The notes under the pieces: generated by a model | What the model was told of the DNA's origin: nothing | Seen by the model: only the letters and a program-made list of their open reading frames with translations | Databases searched by the model: none | Program-made: the position numbers and the translations under genes | Source: an uncultured Phocaeicola sp. | GTDB lineage: Bacteria; Bacteroidota; Bacteroidia; Bacteroidales; Bacteroidaceae | DNA length: 64,000 nucleotides | Assembly (NCBI GenBank): GCA_948566455.1 | Contig: CAOYQO010000018.1 | Coordinates: forward strand, 3,960-67,959 | Reading direction: 5' to 3' | Shown here: piece after piece, positions 27,521 through 35,760 of the stretch | How positions within the stretch are numbered: position 1 is the first letter of the stretch | Layout of the letters: every line of letters starts with the position of its first letter

Positions 27521-29365
27521 TTACTTGAATAACGGAGTGTACAGATAGCAATTTGAATTATCCATCTTGAGATGAGCTCCATCCACAATAAGGAATGCCC
27601 GTACTGTCTGGTTTCCATCACCGCAGTCTGTCACAAAAGCTTCTTTATACACATTGCCATTTTTGCTGGTAGCTACCGCAATGGCTGTTACCGTAGTACC
27701 ATTACGCTGGATGTCGATGACTACTGTGGCTCCTTCCATGTCGGCACGGAAAGCATCCCAGTCACCGTAACCCTCGCTGGTCCATGTACCCGAGGCATAA
27801 CTGTCACCCCATCCGTAAAGATCGGAACGGATGACGAAGTATTCGGCATAACCATTGCCATTCCGCTCGGCATCGGTACAGAGGCAGAGATTCCAGTTGT
27901 TCCAGTTGCCGGTGCCATTGGTATGGTTCTCGAATTCGAGATGCAGATTCTGTCCGACGGGGATCTGGAAATAGTCTGAGAATTCTGTCCACCAGGCAGC
28001 CGAACAGTCTTCGGCACCAATAGTAGTCTTTGTCAGTGGCACTGTGGTCAACGCTGCGGTTTCTTCAGTGTCGAATACTATGTGTGACCCATCCATTATA
28101 AAGAAGCCGCGAACTACTTGTGTACCGTCACCGCAAGTGGTGGTAAAAGTTTCTTTGTATACGTTGCCGTTGATGGCTTTGGCTATTGCCTCTACAATTG
28201 CCGTTGCTCCGTTGCGTTGGACAGTCACAGTCACTTCTGCACCTTCCATGTCAGCACGGAATGCATCCCAGTCACCGTAGCCCTCATTAGTCCATGTACC
28301 TGAGGCATAACTGTCGCCCCATCCGTAAAGGTCGGAGCGGATAACAAAGTATTCGGCATAACCATTGCCATCCCGCTCGGCATCGGTACAGAGACAGAAG
28401 CACCAGTTGTTCCAGTTGCCAGCACCGCTGGTGTAGTTGGTGAATTTGAATTTCATGTTACCGTCGGCGGGCATCCTGAAATAATTGGAGAATACTGTCC
28501 ACCAAGCTGCTGAATTATCTTCTGCACCTACAGTGATGATGGGGTCACCCACAAGATATTCGAATGCTCCCTCTCCTATGTTCGGCATCTGGCATTGGCT
28601 GTCGGTAATTTGGTTGCGGTAAATTGAGATATCGTCTATCCACATCTCTTGTGTGGGAGAATCTGAACCATAACCTATATATATATAAGGTGTACCGGCC
28701 ATGAACTGTACAATTTTTCCGAAGTCAAAGTTTGATTTTTGTACAGTCTTGTCAATGCGTTGTTTGCCATCCACGTGGATGCTATAACCGTCATTGCGGA
28801 CAGTGATGGCCATGTAGTGCCATTCTCCGGCCGGTAACAGCAATGGATTTTTGGATACTTTGTTCGTTTCGGGGTTGTTGACCTCGTATTCGCCGTCCAC
28901 ACCTTCATACTTCAGCCAGCCGTTGGCGGTGAGGAACATGCGCTGTGTACCGTTGCTGTTTTGGAAAGAGAAGAGGGCACCGACCAAGTCCGGCTCCAAC
29001 TCTTCTTCCGTTTCTTCGTCAATGCGGAGTGCCTGCTTCACCCAGAATGTCAGTGACACGCCATTTTGTACTTCCACGCTATTCAGTGGATTGAACATAC
29101 GGGCATAGCCATCAGGTAGGTGAAGTGCTTTACCGTGTACATTGTCGTCTTCAATCTCAGCTATGTCTCCACCTTCGTAGGCATAATAGTTGAGGCTTTG
29201 AGGATCAAAATCTTTATCCTCAAAAGTAATCTTCGCGACTTGCTCTAATTTGGGATTTTTCTGATTTCCTGCCGGAGGATCCATTTGCCCCCAATCTTCG
29301 CAGGCCCAAAATGAAAGGACTGTAAATGCCGCCAGAATGGGTACCGGCCATTTTCTTGTCTTCAT
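27521..29365 (-). CDS. Surface glycan-binding lipoprotein with lectin-like domain and internal duplication
   Basis: Protein of 614 residues, first gene of the minus-strand arabinan operon. Lipobox FWAC at about 22 is followed by EDWGQMDP. Residues 45-255 form a laminin-G/concanavalin-like fold (GVSLTFWVKQ, WHYMAITVRNDGYSIHVDGKQR, YIGYGSDS). Two tandem repeats of about 165 residues follow (about 278-445 and 449-612), each starting GAED-SAAWW and holding CTDAER-GNGYAEYFVIRS and YGWGDSYASGTWT. They are near-identical in places also at DNA level, so the duplication looks recent or kept uniform. No catalytic motif is seen. Position matches the BT_0365-type surface glycan-binding protein; arabinan binding is inferred. 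Confidence 0.85.
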   Translation of the reverse strand: MKTRKWPVPILAAFTVLSFWACEDWGQMDPPAGNQKNPKLEQVAKITFEDKDFDPQSLNYYAYEGGDIAEIEDDNVHGKALHLPDGYARMFNPLNSVEVQNGVSLTFWVKQALRIDEETEEELEPDLVGALFSFQNSNGTQRMFLTANGWLKYEGVDGEYEVNNPETNKVSKNPLLLPAGEWHYMAITVRNDGYSIHVDGKQRIDKTVQKSNFDFGKIVQFMAGTPYIYIGYGSDSPTQEMWIDDISIYRNQITDSQCQMPNIGEGAFEYLVGDPIITVGAEDNSAAWWTVFSNYFRMPADGNMKFKFTNYTSGAGNWNNWCFCLCTDAERDGNGYAEYFVIRSDLYGWGDSYASGTWTNEGYGDWDAFRADMEGAEVTVTVQRNGATAIVEAIAKAINGNVYKETFTTTCGDGTQVVRGFFIMDGSHIVFDTEETAALTTVPLTKTTIGAEDCSAAWWTEFSDYFQIPVGQNLHLEFENHTNGTGNWNNWNLCLCTDAERNGNGYAEYFVIRSDLYGWGDSYASGTWTSEGYGDWDAFRADMEGATVVIDIQRNGTTVTAIAVATSKNGNVYKEAFVTDCGDGNQTVRAFLIVDGAHLKMDNSNCYLYTPLFK

Positions 29366-29427
29366 AATACAGATATTAATGGTTTAACAATATTAGTTAT
29401 ACTACATTCATATTTTAAGTAGTGATG

Positions 29428-29435
29428 CAAAAGTA
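29428..29435 (-). promoter_or_regulatory. -7 box of the arabinan SusCD operon promoter
   Basis: Minus-strand TACTTTTG is a perfect TAnnTTTG element, giving a leader of roughly 55 bases before the glycan-binding lipoprotein gene. No TTTG lies 19-21 bp upstream, as expected for an activator-dependent promoter. Confidence 0.75.
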
Positions 29436-29453
29436 AGCTCAAAAGGTGTTTTG

Positions 29454-29494
29454 GAGGTGGACAAATGAATATTTGAGGTGGACAAATGAATATT
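29454..29494 (-). promoter_or_regulatory. Tandem operator, probable binding site of the hybrid two-component regulator
   Basis: On the minus strand AATATTCATTTGTCCACCTC occurs twice without mismatch (29475-29494 and 29454-29473), with a 21-bp period. The downstream copy ends 18 bp before the -7 box. The same arrangement precedes the GH43-GH51-GH43 operon at 34154-34194. Confidence 0.75.
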
Positions 29495-29605
29495 AAGTGT
29501 GAAAATTACAATTATAATTCGGTTTCAGTATATATTACGATACTTCAGGCTTATTGTACTGTAAATAAAAAGAAAACAGGAGAAAACGTAGGTAAGGAAG
29601 ACGCC

Positions 29606-29691
29606 AAAAGGGTGTAGCCCTAACCACCAAAGGGTGTAGCCATATAGGGGAAAGGGTGTAGCCATCCCGACCTTAAGGCTACACCCTTTTT
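29606..29691. repeat. Threefold AAAGGGTGTAGCC repeat with one inverted copy
   Basis: Direct copies lie at 29607-29619, 29629-29641 and 29651-29663. The inverted copy GGCTACACCCTTT at 29677-29689 pairs perfectly with the nearest (13-base loop) and could pair with either of the others. A T-run follows on the plus strand; on the minus strand only TTT follows, so it may act as a weak terminator after the regulator gene. Confidence 0.7.
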
Positions 29692-29791
29692 AATCATGTT
29701 CACAGGTACTTCTCAATGGGATAATGGTATGTTTGACAACAAGGGTTATATATGTTTTTATTCTAATAGTGTCAATATCTTTGTCCCGTTC

Positions 29792-29812
29792 CGGCGGATT
29801 TGTAATCCGCCG
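29792..29812. repeat. GGCGGATT palindromic element at the regulator 3' end
   Basis: CGGCGGATT (29792-29800) and AATCCGCCG (29804-29812) form a perfect 9-bp stem with loop TGT, three bases beyond the regulator stop codon. A similar shorter element, GCGGAT-N5-ATCCGC, lies at 44907-44923, suggesting a dispersed palindromic family. Confidence 0.65.
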
Positions 29813-29815
29813 ACC

Positions 29816-32800
29816 TTACTCTTCTTCATTCAGCAATGCGCTTGGTGTCGTATTAAACTGCTTGCTGAAACAGCGGGCGAAATACTTGGGGTCATTAAAG
29901 CCTACTTCATACGCTATTTCAGCAATATTCATCTGTTTTGTTTCCCGGTTTTTGAGGAGTAGTTCCCGGGCGGTGTTTAATCTGTAGTTACGTATGAATT
30001 GTCCCGCAGATTGCCCGATGAGGCTTTGAAGCTTTTTATTCAGCAGACTTTTGCTGACTCCAACGGCCTCACTGAAATCACTTACTTCAAAGTAAGGGTT
30101 TTTATAGTGTTCTTTTATGGCTTCCATCACTTGGTTGATGAATTTCTTGTCACCGGATTCCTCCTCTATATTCAGTGCTTCCACATCCATGTTCGTCTTG
30201 AACTTCCGTTGGTAGCGTCTGCGATTATCCAGGATGTTTTCGATACGGGTCAGTAACAGAGTTTCATCGAAAGGTTTTAGCAAATATTCGTCTACGCCCG
30301 TGCGGTAACTTTCCAGCCGGGTTTCCGGTGAGGTCTTTGCGGTCAGCATCAGGAAGGGGATATGTGAGATGGTAAATGTTTCTTTGACCCGGCGCGATAG
30401 CTCTATACCATCCATTACAGGCATCATCAGGTCGCTGATGATAAAATCTACAGACTGGTTGTTCAATACATCAAGGGCTTCTGCCCCGTTGGTAGCTTCG
30501 AGTACATTATAATAATCACGGAGAATGGAACGGATGTATCCTCTCATGTCTGCATTATCTTCCACTACAAGAATGGTCAGGGCCAGCCGTTCTTTGGGTA
30601 ATTCATTCTTTTCCGTTGTTGCTGCCGGTGGTATATTGTTCTCAACGATCAGTTGGTCGTTTATGTTTTCTTCTTTTGGAAGTGGGAGTAGGATGCGGAA
30701 GGAGCAGCCGGTAGTATGGTTATTACGAACGAGGATGTCTCCATTGTGCATCGCCACGATGCGTTTGCAAAGATATAGACCGATTCCTGTACCCGTTTGA
30801 CCGTATACAGGATATTTCGCTTGCTTCTTGGATTGATAGAAACGGTTGAATATTTGTGCGGTGTCTTGCTCCTGAATACCTGTTCCCGTGTCACTGACGC
30901 AGAGATAAAGTTTTTCTTCTTTATCGACTTTAGCCGGAAGGGTGGCTATATATATGGATATGCTTCCGCCATCCGGTGTAAATTTAATGGCATTGCTTAG
31001 CAGATTGGTAATAACCTTGTGCATCGCTTCTTCATCAAAGAAGATTTCGGAACTTTTCATGTGGAAATAGTGTTTTATTGAAATATTCCGTTCTCCGGCA
31101 AATACTTCAAAAGGAGTAAGCAATGAATGTATAAAACTCACAAAGTCACCTTTTGTCGCAGCGATATTAAGCTTATCGGATTCTATTTTCCGGAAATCCA
31201 TCAGTTGGTTGACAAGGGATAGCAGATATTTGGAGTTACGTTCCACGAAGTTTAACTGTTCTATTACCTGCGGATTATAACTTAGTTTTAGTGCACGCTC
31301 GATAGGACCGATAATTAAAGTTATCGGTGTCCGGAATTCATGCGTTATGTTAGTGAAGAAAGCTATCTTGTCTAATGTCAATTCTTGTACTTTGCGTGCC
31401 ATACGGCTCAATTGTGCTTTTTGCCGGGTGATTTTCTCGTTTTGCAGTGTCAGCATCCTGTTCTGTCGGGAGAGTTCTTCTGTCTGGTTCTCTAATAATT
31501 GTTTTTGTTGTTCCAGTTGGTAGGTGCGTTCTTCCACGGTGCGGTGCAATAACTCCCGCTGGCGTTTGAAATTTCGTATACGCCATTGGTAAGTTTGCCA
31601 AGTGGCAAGTAGTGCCAAAACTACAAGAAGCAATATGAACCAAGTTGTTTTATAAAAATAGGGTAGGATGGTGACCTTTAGCTCTGCCATGTTCTCTGTC
31701 CCGTCTCCTCCATCCGGTGTATATTTCACTTGCAGGGTATAGCTACCCGGACGCAAGTTGGTGTAGCTTGCAAACCGTCTGTTTCCGGGTGCCTGTACCC
31801 ATTTGTCTTCAAAACCAAGTAGGCGGTAGCTATAAGTGGCTGTATTATCCGGTTCAAAATTCAAGGCGGAGAATTCCAACGAGAAGGACTTCTCTTTCTC
31901 ATGGAGTTTTATTTCCTGAGTTACGGCAATGTCTTTGGGGAGATATTTATTGCCGGGCAGGATATTTTCATTTCCGATTCTCAACCGCGTGAAGCGTATG
32001 TTGGCAGGTTGAACAGTAACAACAGGCAGATTGCTATCGATGGCTGTCAGTCCTGCTACGCTGCCGAAATAGAGTGTACCGTCCGAAGAACGGTATGAGG
32101 CATTCCAATAGAATTGTGCATCCGGAAAGCCATCTTGTTTGGTGTAATTGGTGAAACGGTTCTCGTTTGGGTGGAAACAGGAAAGTCCGTTATTAGTTCC
32201 TATCCAGATACTTCCATTGATATCTTCTTCCAGACTTCGTACATTGTTGTTGATTAAACCTTGGTCCGTATTATAAGATATGAATTTTTCTTTGCCTTGC
32301 TTATCAATTATCCGTTTATATATGCCATATCCATTACTGCCCAGCCATAATGTACCATCTTTAGCTTCGCAAAAACAACTGATTTTCTCTATCAGTCCCG
32401 ATTGGGGATTATCGAGCTTATAGTTTAAGTGACGATGCTGGAATTCTCCTTCCTTTGACTGGGGAGACCGGGAATTAAGATCTATGATGTAGACTCCTTC
32501 CGTAGAACCTACCCACAGCTTATTTTCTTTGTCGATAATGGCGCCGAGGCAACCGCGGATGTTTTCTGCCATACGGTTAGCAAAAGGGGAAATGAACTTT
32601 TGAGTTGCCATATCATAGAAAAAGAGCCCTCGATTGGCGCCTATCCACATTCCATTATTGGTAGGGTCATAAACGAGTACTGCTATGAAGAATAATGGAA
32701 ATCCTGTTTCCGGGTGGGTATATATCACTTGAAGGGGACGATTCGGTGCTTTAGGATTCATTATGTTGATTCCGCCACCCCAAGTACCTACCCATAGCCG

Positions 32801-34078
32801 GCCTTGGTTGTCATTGACCAGACTGCTGACTGAGTTATGGCTTATCTCACCACGTTCCCATCTGTAATGGATAAACTGCTCGGTTCCTTGTTTTTTCAGA
32901 TTCAGTCCTCCCTCTACTGTGCCTACCCACAAACTGCCTTCTTTATCTTCATAAATGACATTTACCGGGTTGTCGGACAAGCTTGCGGGATTTTCTTTAT
33001 CATGTTGGTAATTGTGTATCACCAAGCGCTTCGGTGTCAGTTTATTGATTCCACCACTTTCAGTGCCGAACCAGATGTGCTGCCCGTCTACTCTTATACA
33101 ATTAATAAAGTTGCTGTTCAACAGGCTGTTACTGGTTGAACTATGAGTAAGGCGTTCGAAGTTATCGGTGATAGGATTGTAGATGTTGGCTCCGCGTAAA
33201 GTTCCTGCAATCAACTGTTTATCATCGGTGATGGCAAGATTGGTCAGATAGTTTTGCGATAAAGAATGAGGGTCATTCTGATTATTCTCATACAGTTTTC
33301 TTGTATTGTTGCTTTTGTTGTAACGGAACAATCCTATGTGTGTAGCTATCCAGACTTCATTTTCTTTGGCTATCATGTCTTTGAAATATATGCCAGGCCA
33401 AAAAGTCAGTTGCTCTGATATAGAACTTTTTTCTAACTGTCCCTGTGGTGTCGGGGTTATTTTATAGATAGTACCATTGATACCGGTCCATATCTTGCCA
33501 TCTTCGTCGATATCTTTTAATATAAGGTCCGGTTCATCCTGCTCAGGTAAATCTAATGTGGATAATGTATCTATGCCACCTTCGGCATCGAAAGTTATCC
33601 GGTGAAGTGCATTGTCGCATTGCAGCCAGATGCAACCTTGCGAATCAAGAATGACGATATAGGTGGGGTGATTTATAAACCGGGGCAAAAGTCCTTTAGG
33701 GTCATTGGGTATTACAGATTGTAGAGTAGATAAGTCGATAATATCTGTGCCTCCTTCGGATACGATCCAAAGACGGTGGAATCTGTCTTCATATACATTG
33801 TGGATAAAATTACTCTTGAGCTTGCTGTGAGGAGTGTTGGGATTGAAATGAATGAATTCATAGCCATCATAACGTGACAGTCCGCCTCCGGCAGTGGATA
33901 TCCACAGAAAGCCACGGGTGTCTTTATAAATGTCATCGATGAAATTGTGAGGTAATCCGTCATCCATGGTGATATAAGAAACGTTGTATCGATCTGCAAA
34001 ATGTTCTTGTGCCTGTAAGGATACGGACATTATAAAACAACTATATATAATAAGGTATATAAAGGAGTGGGCTTTCAT
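29816..34078 (-). CDS. Hybrid two-component system regulator of arabinan utilisation
   Basis: Single polypeptide of 1420 residues joining sensor kinase and response regulator in the inner membrane. Order: signal peptide (1-23), periplasmic two-propeller sensor built from Reg_prop repeats (GLPHNFIDDIYKD, GRLWVGTWGGGINI, GSIWIGTNNGLSCF), a Y_Y_Y domain (about 720-800), one transmembrane helix (about 805-826, WFILLLVVLALLATW), histidine kinase (ITHEFRTPITLI, His about 911; GTGIGLYLCKRI), receiver (about 1166-1280, Asp in ISDLMMPVMDG) and AraC-type HTH (about 1318-1417, IAEIAYEVGFNDPKYFARCF). All phosphorelay residues are present. The B. thetaiotaomicron counterpart BT_0366 responds to arabino-oligosaccharide (from memory). 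Confidence 0.95.
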   Translation of the reverse strand: MKAHSFIYLIIYSCFIMSVSLQAQEHFADRYNVSYITMDDGLPHNFIDDIYKDTRGFLWISTAGGGLSRYDGYEFIHFNPNTPHSKLKSNFIHNVYEDRFHRLWIVSEGGTDIIDLSTLQSVIPNDPKGLLPRFINHPTYIVILDSQGCIWLQCDNALHRITFDAEGGIDTLSTLDLPEQDEPDLILKDIDEDGKIWTGINGTIYKITPTPQGQLEKSSISEQLTFWPGIYFKDMIAKENEVWIATHIGLFRYNKSNNTRKLYENNQNDPHSLSQNYLTNLAITDDKQLIAGTLRGANIYNPITDNFERLTHSSTSNSLLNSNFINCIRVDGQHIWFGTESGGINKLTPKRLVIHNYQHDKENPASLSDNPVNVIYEDKEGSLWVGTVEGGLNLKKQGTEQFIHYRWERGEISHNSVSSLVNDNQGRLWVGTWGGGINIMNPKAPNRPLQVIYTHPETGFPLFFIAVLVYDPTNNGMWIGANRGLFFYDMATQKFISPFANRMAENIRGCLGAIIDKENKLWVGSTEGVYIIDLNSRSPQSKEGEFQHRHLNYKLDNPQSGLIEKISCFCEAKDGTLWLGSNGYGIYKRIIDKQGKEKFISYNTDQGLINNNVRSLEEDINGSIWIGTNNGLSCFHPNENRFTNYTKQDGFPDAQFYWNASYRSSDGTLYFGSVAGLTAIDSNLPVVTVQPANIRFTRLRIGNENILPGNKYLPKDIAVTQEIKLHEKEKSFSLEFSALNFEPDNTATYSYRLLGFEDKWVQAPGNRRFASYTNLRPGSYTLQVKYTPDGGDGTENMAELKVTILPYFYKTTWFILLLVVLALLATWQTYQWRIRNFKRQRELLHRTVEERTYQLEQQKQLLENQTEELSRQNRMLTLQNEKITRQKAQLSRMARKVQELTLDKIAFFTNITHEFRTPITLIIGPIERALKLSYNPQVIEQLNFVERNSKYLLSLVNQLMDFRKIESDKLNIAATKGDFVSFIHSLLTPFEVFAGERNISIKHYFHMKSSEIFFDEEAMHKVITNLLSNAIKFTPDGGSISIYIATLPAKVDKEEKLYLCVSDTGTGIQEQDTAQIFNRFYQSKKQAKYPVYGQTGTGIGLYLCKRIVAMHNGDILVRNNHTTGCSFRILLPLPKEENINDQLIVENNIPPAATTEKNELPKERLALTILVVEDNADMRGYIRSILRDYYNVLEATNGAEALDVLNNQSVDFIISDLMMPVMDGIELSRRVKETFTISHIPFLMLTAKTSPETRLESYRTGVDEYLLKPFDETLLLTRIENILDNRRRYQRKFKTNMDVEALNIEEESGDKKFINQVMEAIKEHYKNPYFEVSDFSEAVGVSKSLLNKKLQSLIGQSAGQFIRNYRLNTARELLLKNRETKQMNIAEIAYEVGFNDPKYFARCFSKQFNTTPSALLNEEE

Positions 34079-34098
34079 ATTGTTTCGTATTATTAAAA

Positions 34099-34106
34099 CA
34101 AAGTTA
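34099..34106 (-). promoter_or_regulatory. -7 box of the regulator gene
   Basis: Minus-strand TAACTTTG matches TAnnTTTG exactly, about 20 bases before the start codon at 34078. No copy of the tandem operator is positioned for this promoter; the nearest copies face the divergent operon. Confidence 0.65.
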
Positions 34107-34153
34107 GGAGATTATCCGGTTATTTTAAAATTTAGTGTGTTCTTTTAATCAGA

Positions 34154-34194
34154 ATTGTTGGATTGTCCACCTTAAATATCCATTTGTCCACCTT
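34154..34194 (+). promoter_or_regulatory. Tandem operator upstream of the GH43-GH51-GH43 operon
   Basis: The 20-bp element AATATCCATTTGTCCACCTT (34175-34194) matches the arabinan-operon repeat at 18 of 20 positions. A weaker copy ending GTCCACCTT lies 21 bp upstream (34154-34173, 14 of 20). The downstream copy ends exactly 18 bp before the -7 box, as in the other operon. Confidence 0.72.
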
Positions 34195-34212
34195 CCGGTA
34201 TTCAGCAGGGCG

Positions 34213-34220
34213 TATTTTTG
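34213..34220 (+). promoter_or_regulatory. -7 box of the GH43-GH51-GH43 operon
   Basis: TATTTTTG matches TAnnTTTG. It places transcription start near 34227, which rules out the TTG at 34218 as start codon and supports the ATG at 34248. Confidence 0.75.
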
Positions 34221-34247
34221 CAGCAGAATTTATTATTTGCTGATATT

Positions 34248-35735
34248 ATGAGAAACTTACTACACGTAGCTGTACTGCTGATGGGCAGCCTGTTTGCTGG
34301 TTGCACCTCTTCTGTTTTTGCCCCTATTGATTCACCTAATCCGTGGGCAGATGATTACTCTCCATTATCTTCCATGGAGAATTACCAATTATGGGGAACC
34401 TACAACGTGCATGACCCGTCTTGCCATAAGATAGGCGATTATTACTATATGTATTCCACGGATGCTATCTTCCGGGAAAATCGTAAAGAAGCAAAAGAAA
34501 AGGGTGTGCCTTTGGGCTTTATTCAGATGCGTCGTTCCAAAGATCTGGTGAATTGGGAATTTCTGGGTTGGGCATTGCCCGAGATTCCGCAGGAAGCGGT
34601 AGAGTGGGTACGCTCTCATGCAGGAGGGCATGGGGCGACAAATATCTGGGCACCTTATATCATTCCTTATAATAATAAGTATAGATTGTATTACTGTGTT
34701 TCAGCGTTTGGACGAAAGACTTCCTATATCGGATTGGCAGAATCAGATTCGCCCGAAGGTCCTTGGACGTTGGCCGGGTGTGCTGCTAAGACAGATGATA
34801 CGACAGCCATGAATGCTATTGATCCCACTATTACTGTAGATCCTTCAAATGGTAAGTGGTGGATGCATTACGGTTCATTCTTCGGTGGTCTGTATTGTGT
34901 GGAACTGAATCCGGAAACCGGTCTTCCTATGCTGGATGGTGACAGAGGGCATCTGGTAGCCCGTCGCGCCAATTATAAAAAAGATAATCTGGAAGCTCCG
35001 GAAATTATCTATAATCCGGATTTGAAAGAATACTATCTGTTTGTATCCTATGATCCGTTGATGACAACCTACAATGTACGTGTAGGACGTTCAGACAAAG
35101 CGGAAGGACCGTTCATTGATTACTTCGGAAAAGAGCTGAAAGATACGACGAATAACTTTCCTATCCTGACAGCTCCTTACCGTTTCAAGAACCATTCGGG
35201 TTGGGCGGGCACAGCGCATTGTGCTGTATTCACTTCAGATGACGGACAATATTTCATGGCTCATCAGGGACGCTTGTCACCGCAAAACCAGATGATGGAT
35301 CTCCATGTGCGACAAGTCTTTTTTACTAAAGACGGATGGCCTGTCGTATCGCCTGAACGTTATGCTGGTAGTAATCCCCGGGAGTTCTCTGCGGCAGATT
35401 TAGTGGGCGAGTGGGAAATTATCCGTGTACAGGAACCTCTGTATGAACGCAAACTGGAAGCCGGACAGATATTGTGGGGTGAAGGTGAACTACAAGATGA
35501 AGAATGGAACATGTCCCACCTCTTATATCTGGAGAAAGATGGAAAGTTAGGAGAAGATCAAGGAACCTGGGATTTTGCCAAAGAAGACCAATCCTTACAA
35601 CTGACACTCAATGGAGAAGTGGTGAGGAACCTGATTGTGTTTGCAGGGCACGACTGGGAGAATGAAACGGAAACTGTCCTCTTTACAGGGCTGGATAGCC
35701 GTGGGCGCTCCGTATGGGGAAAAAGAACTAAATAA
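34248..35735 (+). CDS. GH43 lipoprotein, probable endo-arabinanase
   Basis: Protein of 495 residues. Start at 34248 (MRNLLHVAVLLMGSLFAGCT) gives a lipoprotein signal with lipobox FAGC and agrees with the promoter position. GH43 residues: base Asp in NVHDPSC, Asp in AIDPTITVD, acid Glu in LEAPEIIYN. The C-terminal 110 residues (DLVGEWEIIRVQEP onward, ending SRGRSVWGKRTK) form a beta domain like that of the GH43 at 15101-17014, which ends KTYWGKKKK. Both catalytic domains share FSNSNGWVGIAHCAIF-like stretches, so the two are paralogues. The BT_0367 counterpart acts on linear arabinan (from memory). First gene of an operon with GH51 and a second GH43. Confidence 0.88.
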   Translation: MRNLLHVAVLLMGSLFAGCTSSVFAPIDSPNPWADDYSPLSSMENYQLWGTYNVHDPSCHKIGDYYYMYSTDAIFRENRKEAKEKGVPLGFIQMRRSKDLVNWEFLGWALPEIPQEAVEWVRSHAGGHGATNIWAPYIIPYNNKYRLYYCVSAFGRKTSYIGLAESDSPEGPWTLAGCAAKTDDTTAMNAIDPTITVDPSNGKWWMHYGSFFGGLYCVELNPETGLPMLDGDRGHLVARRANYKKDNLEAPEIIYNPDLKEYYLFVSYDPLMTTYNVRVGRSDKAEGPFIDYFGKELKDTTNNFPILTAPYRFKNHSGWAGTAHCAVFTSDDGQYFMAHQGRLSPQNQMMDLHVRQVFFTKDGWPVVSPERYAGSNPREFSAADLVGEWEIIRVQEPLYERKLEAGQILWGEGELQDEEWNMSHLLYLEKDGKLGEDQGTWDFAKEDQSLQLTLNGEVVRNLIVFAGHDWENETETVLFTGLDSRGRSVWGKRTK

Positions 35736-35760
35736 CCAATTATAATTTTATTTTAAAATC

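Larger units (their letters stand above)
29366..29815. other. 450-base intergenic region between regulator and arabinan operon
   Basis: From the arabinan operon side it holds a -7 box (29428-29435), two 20-bp direct repeats (29454-29494), an AT-rich stretch, a threefold 13-bp repeat with one inverted copy (29606-29691) and a perfect 9-bp hairpin beside the regulator stop codon (29792-29812). No convincing gene is present. Confidence 0.8.

Noticed and set aside
27496..27621. 42-codon N-terminal extension of SusC-A
   Set aside because: It would overlap the upstream lipoprotein gene and place non-signal residues ahead of a good signal peptide at 27495.
15101..29365. Evidence of horizontal transfer of the arabinan locus
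   Set aside because: No integrase, insertion sequence, tRNA scar or obvious composition change at the edges, and gene order appears conserved in Bacteroides.
34218..34247. TTG start upstream of the GH43 gene
   Set aside because: It overlaps the -7 box at 34213-34220, so it would not be transcribed.
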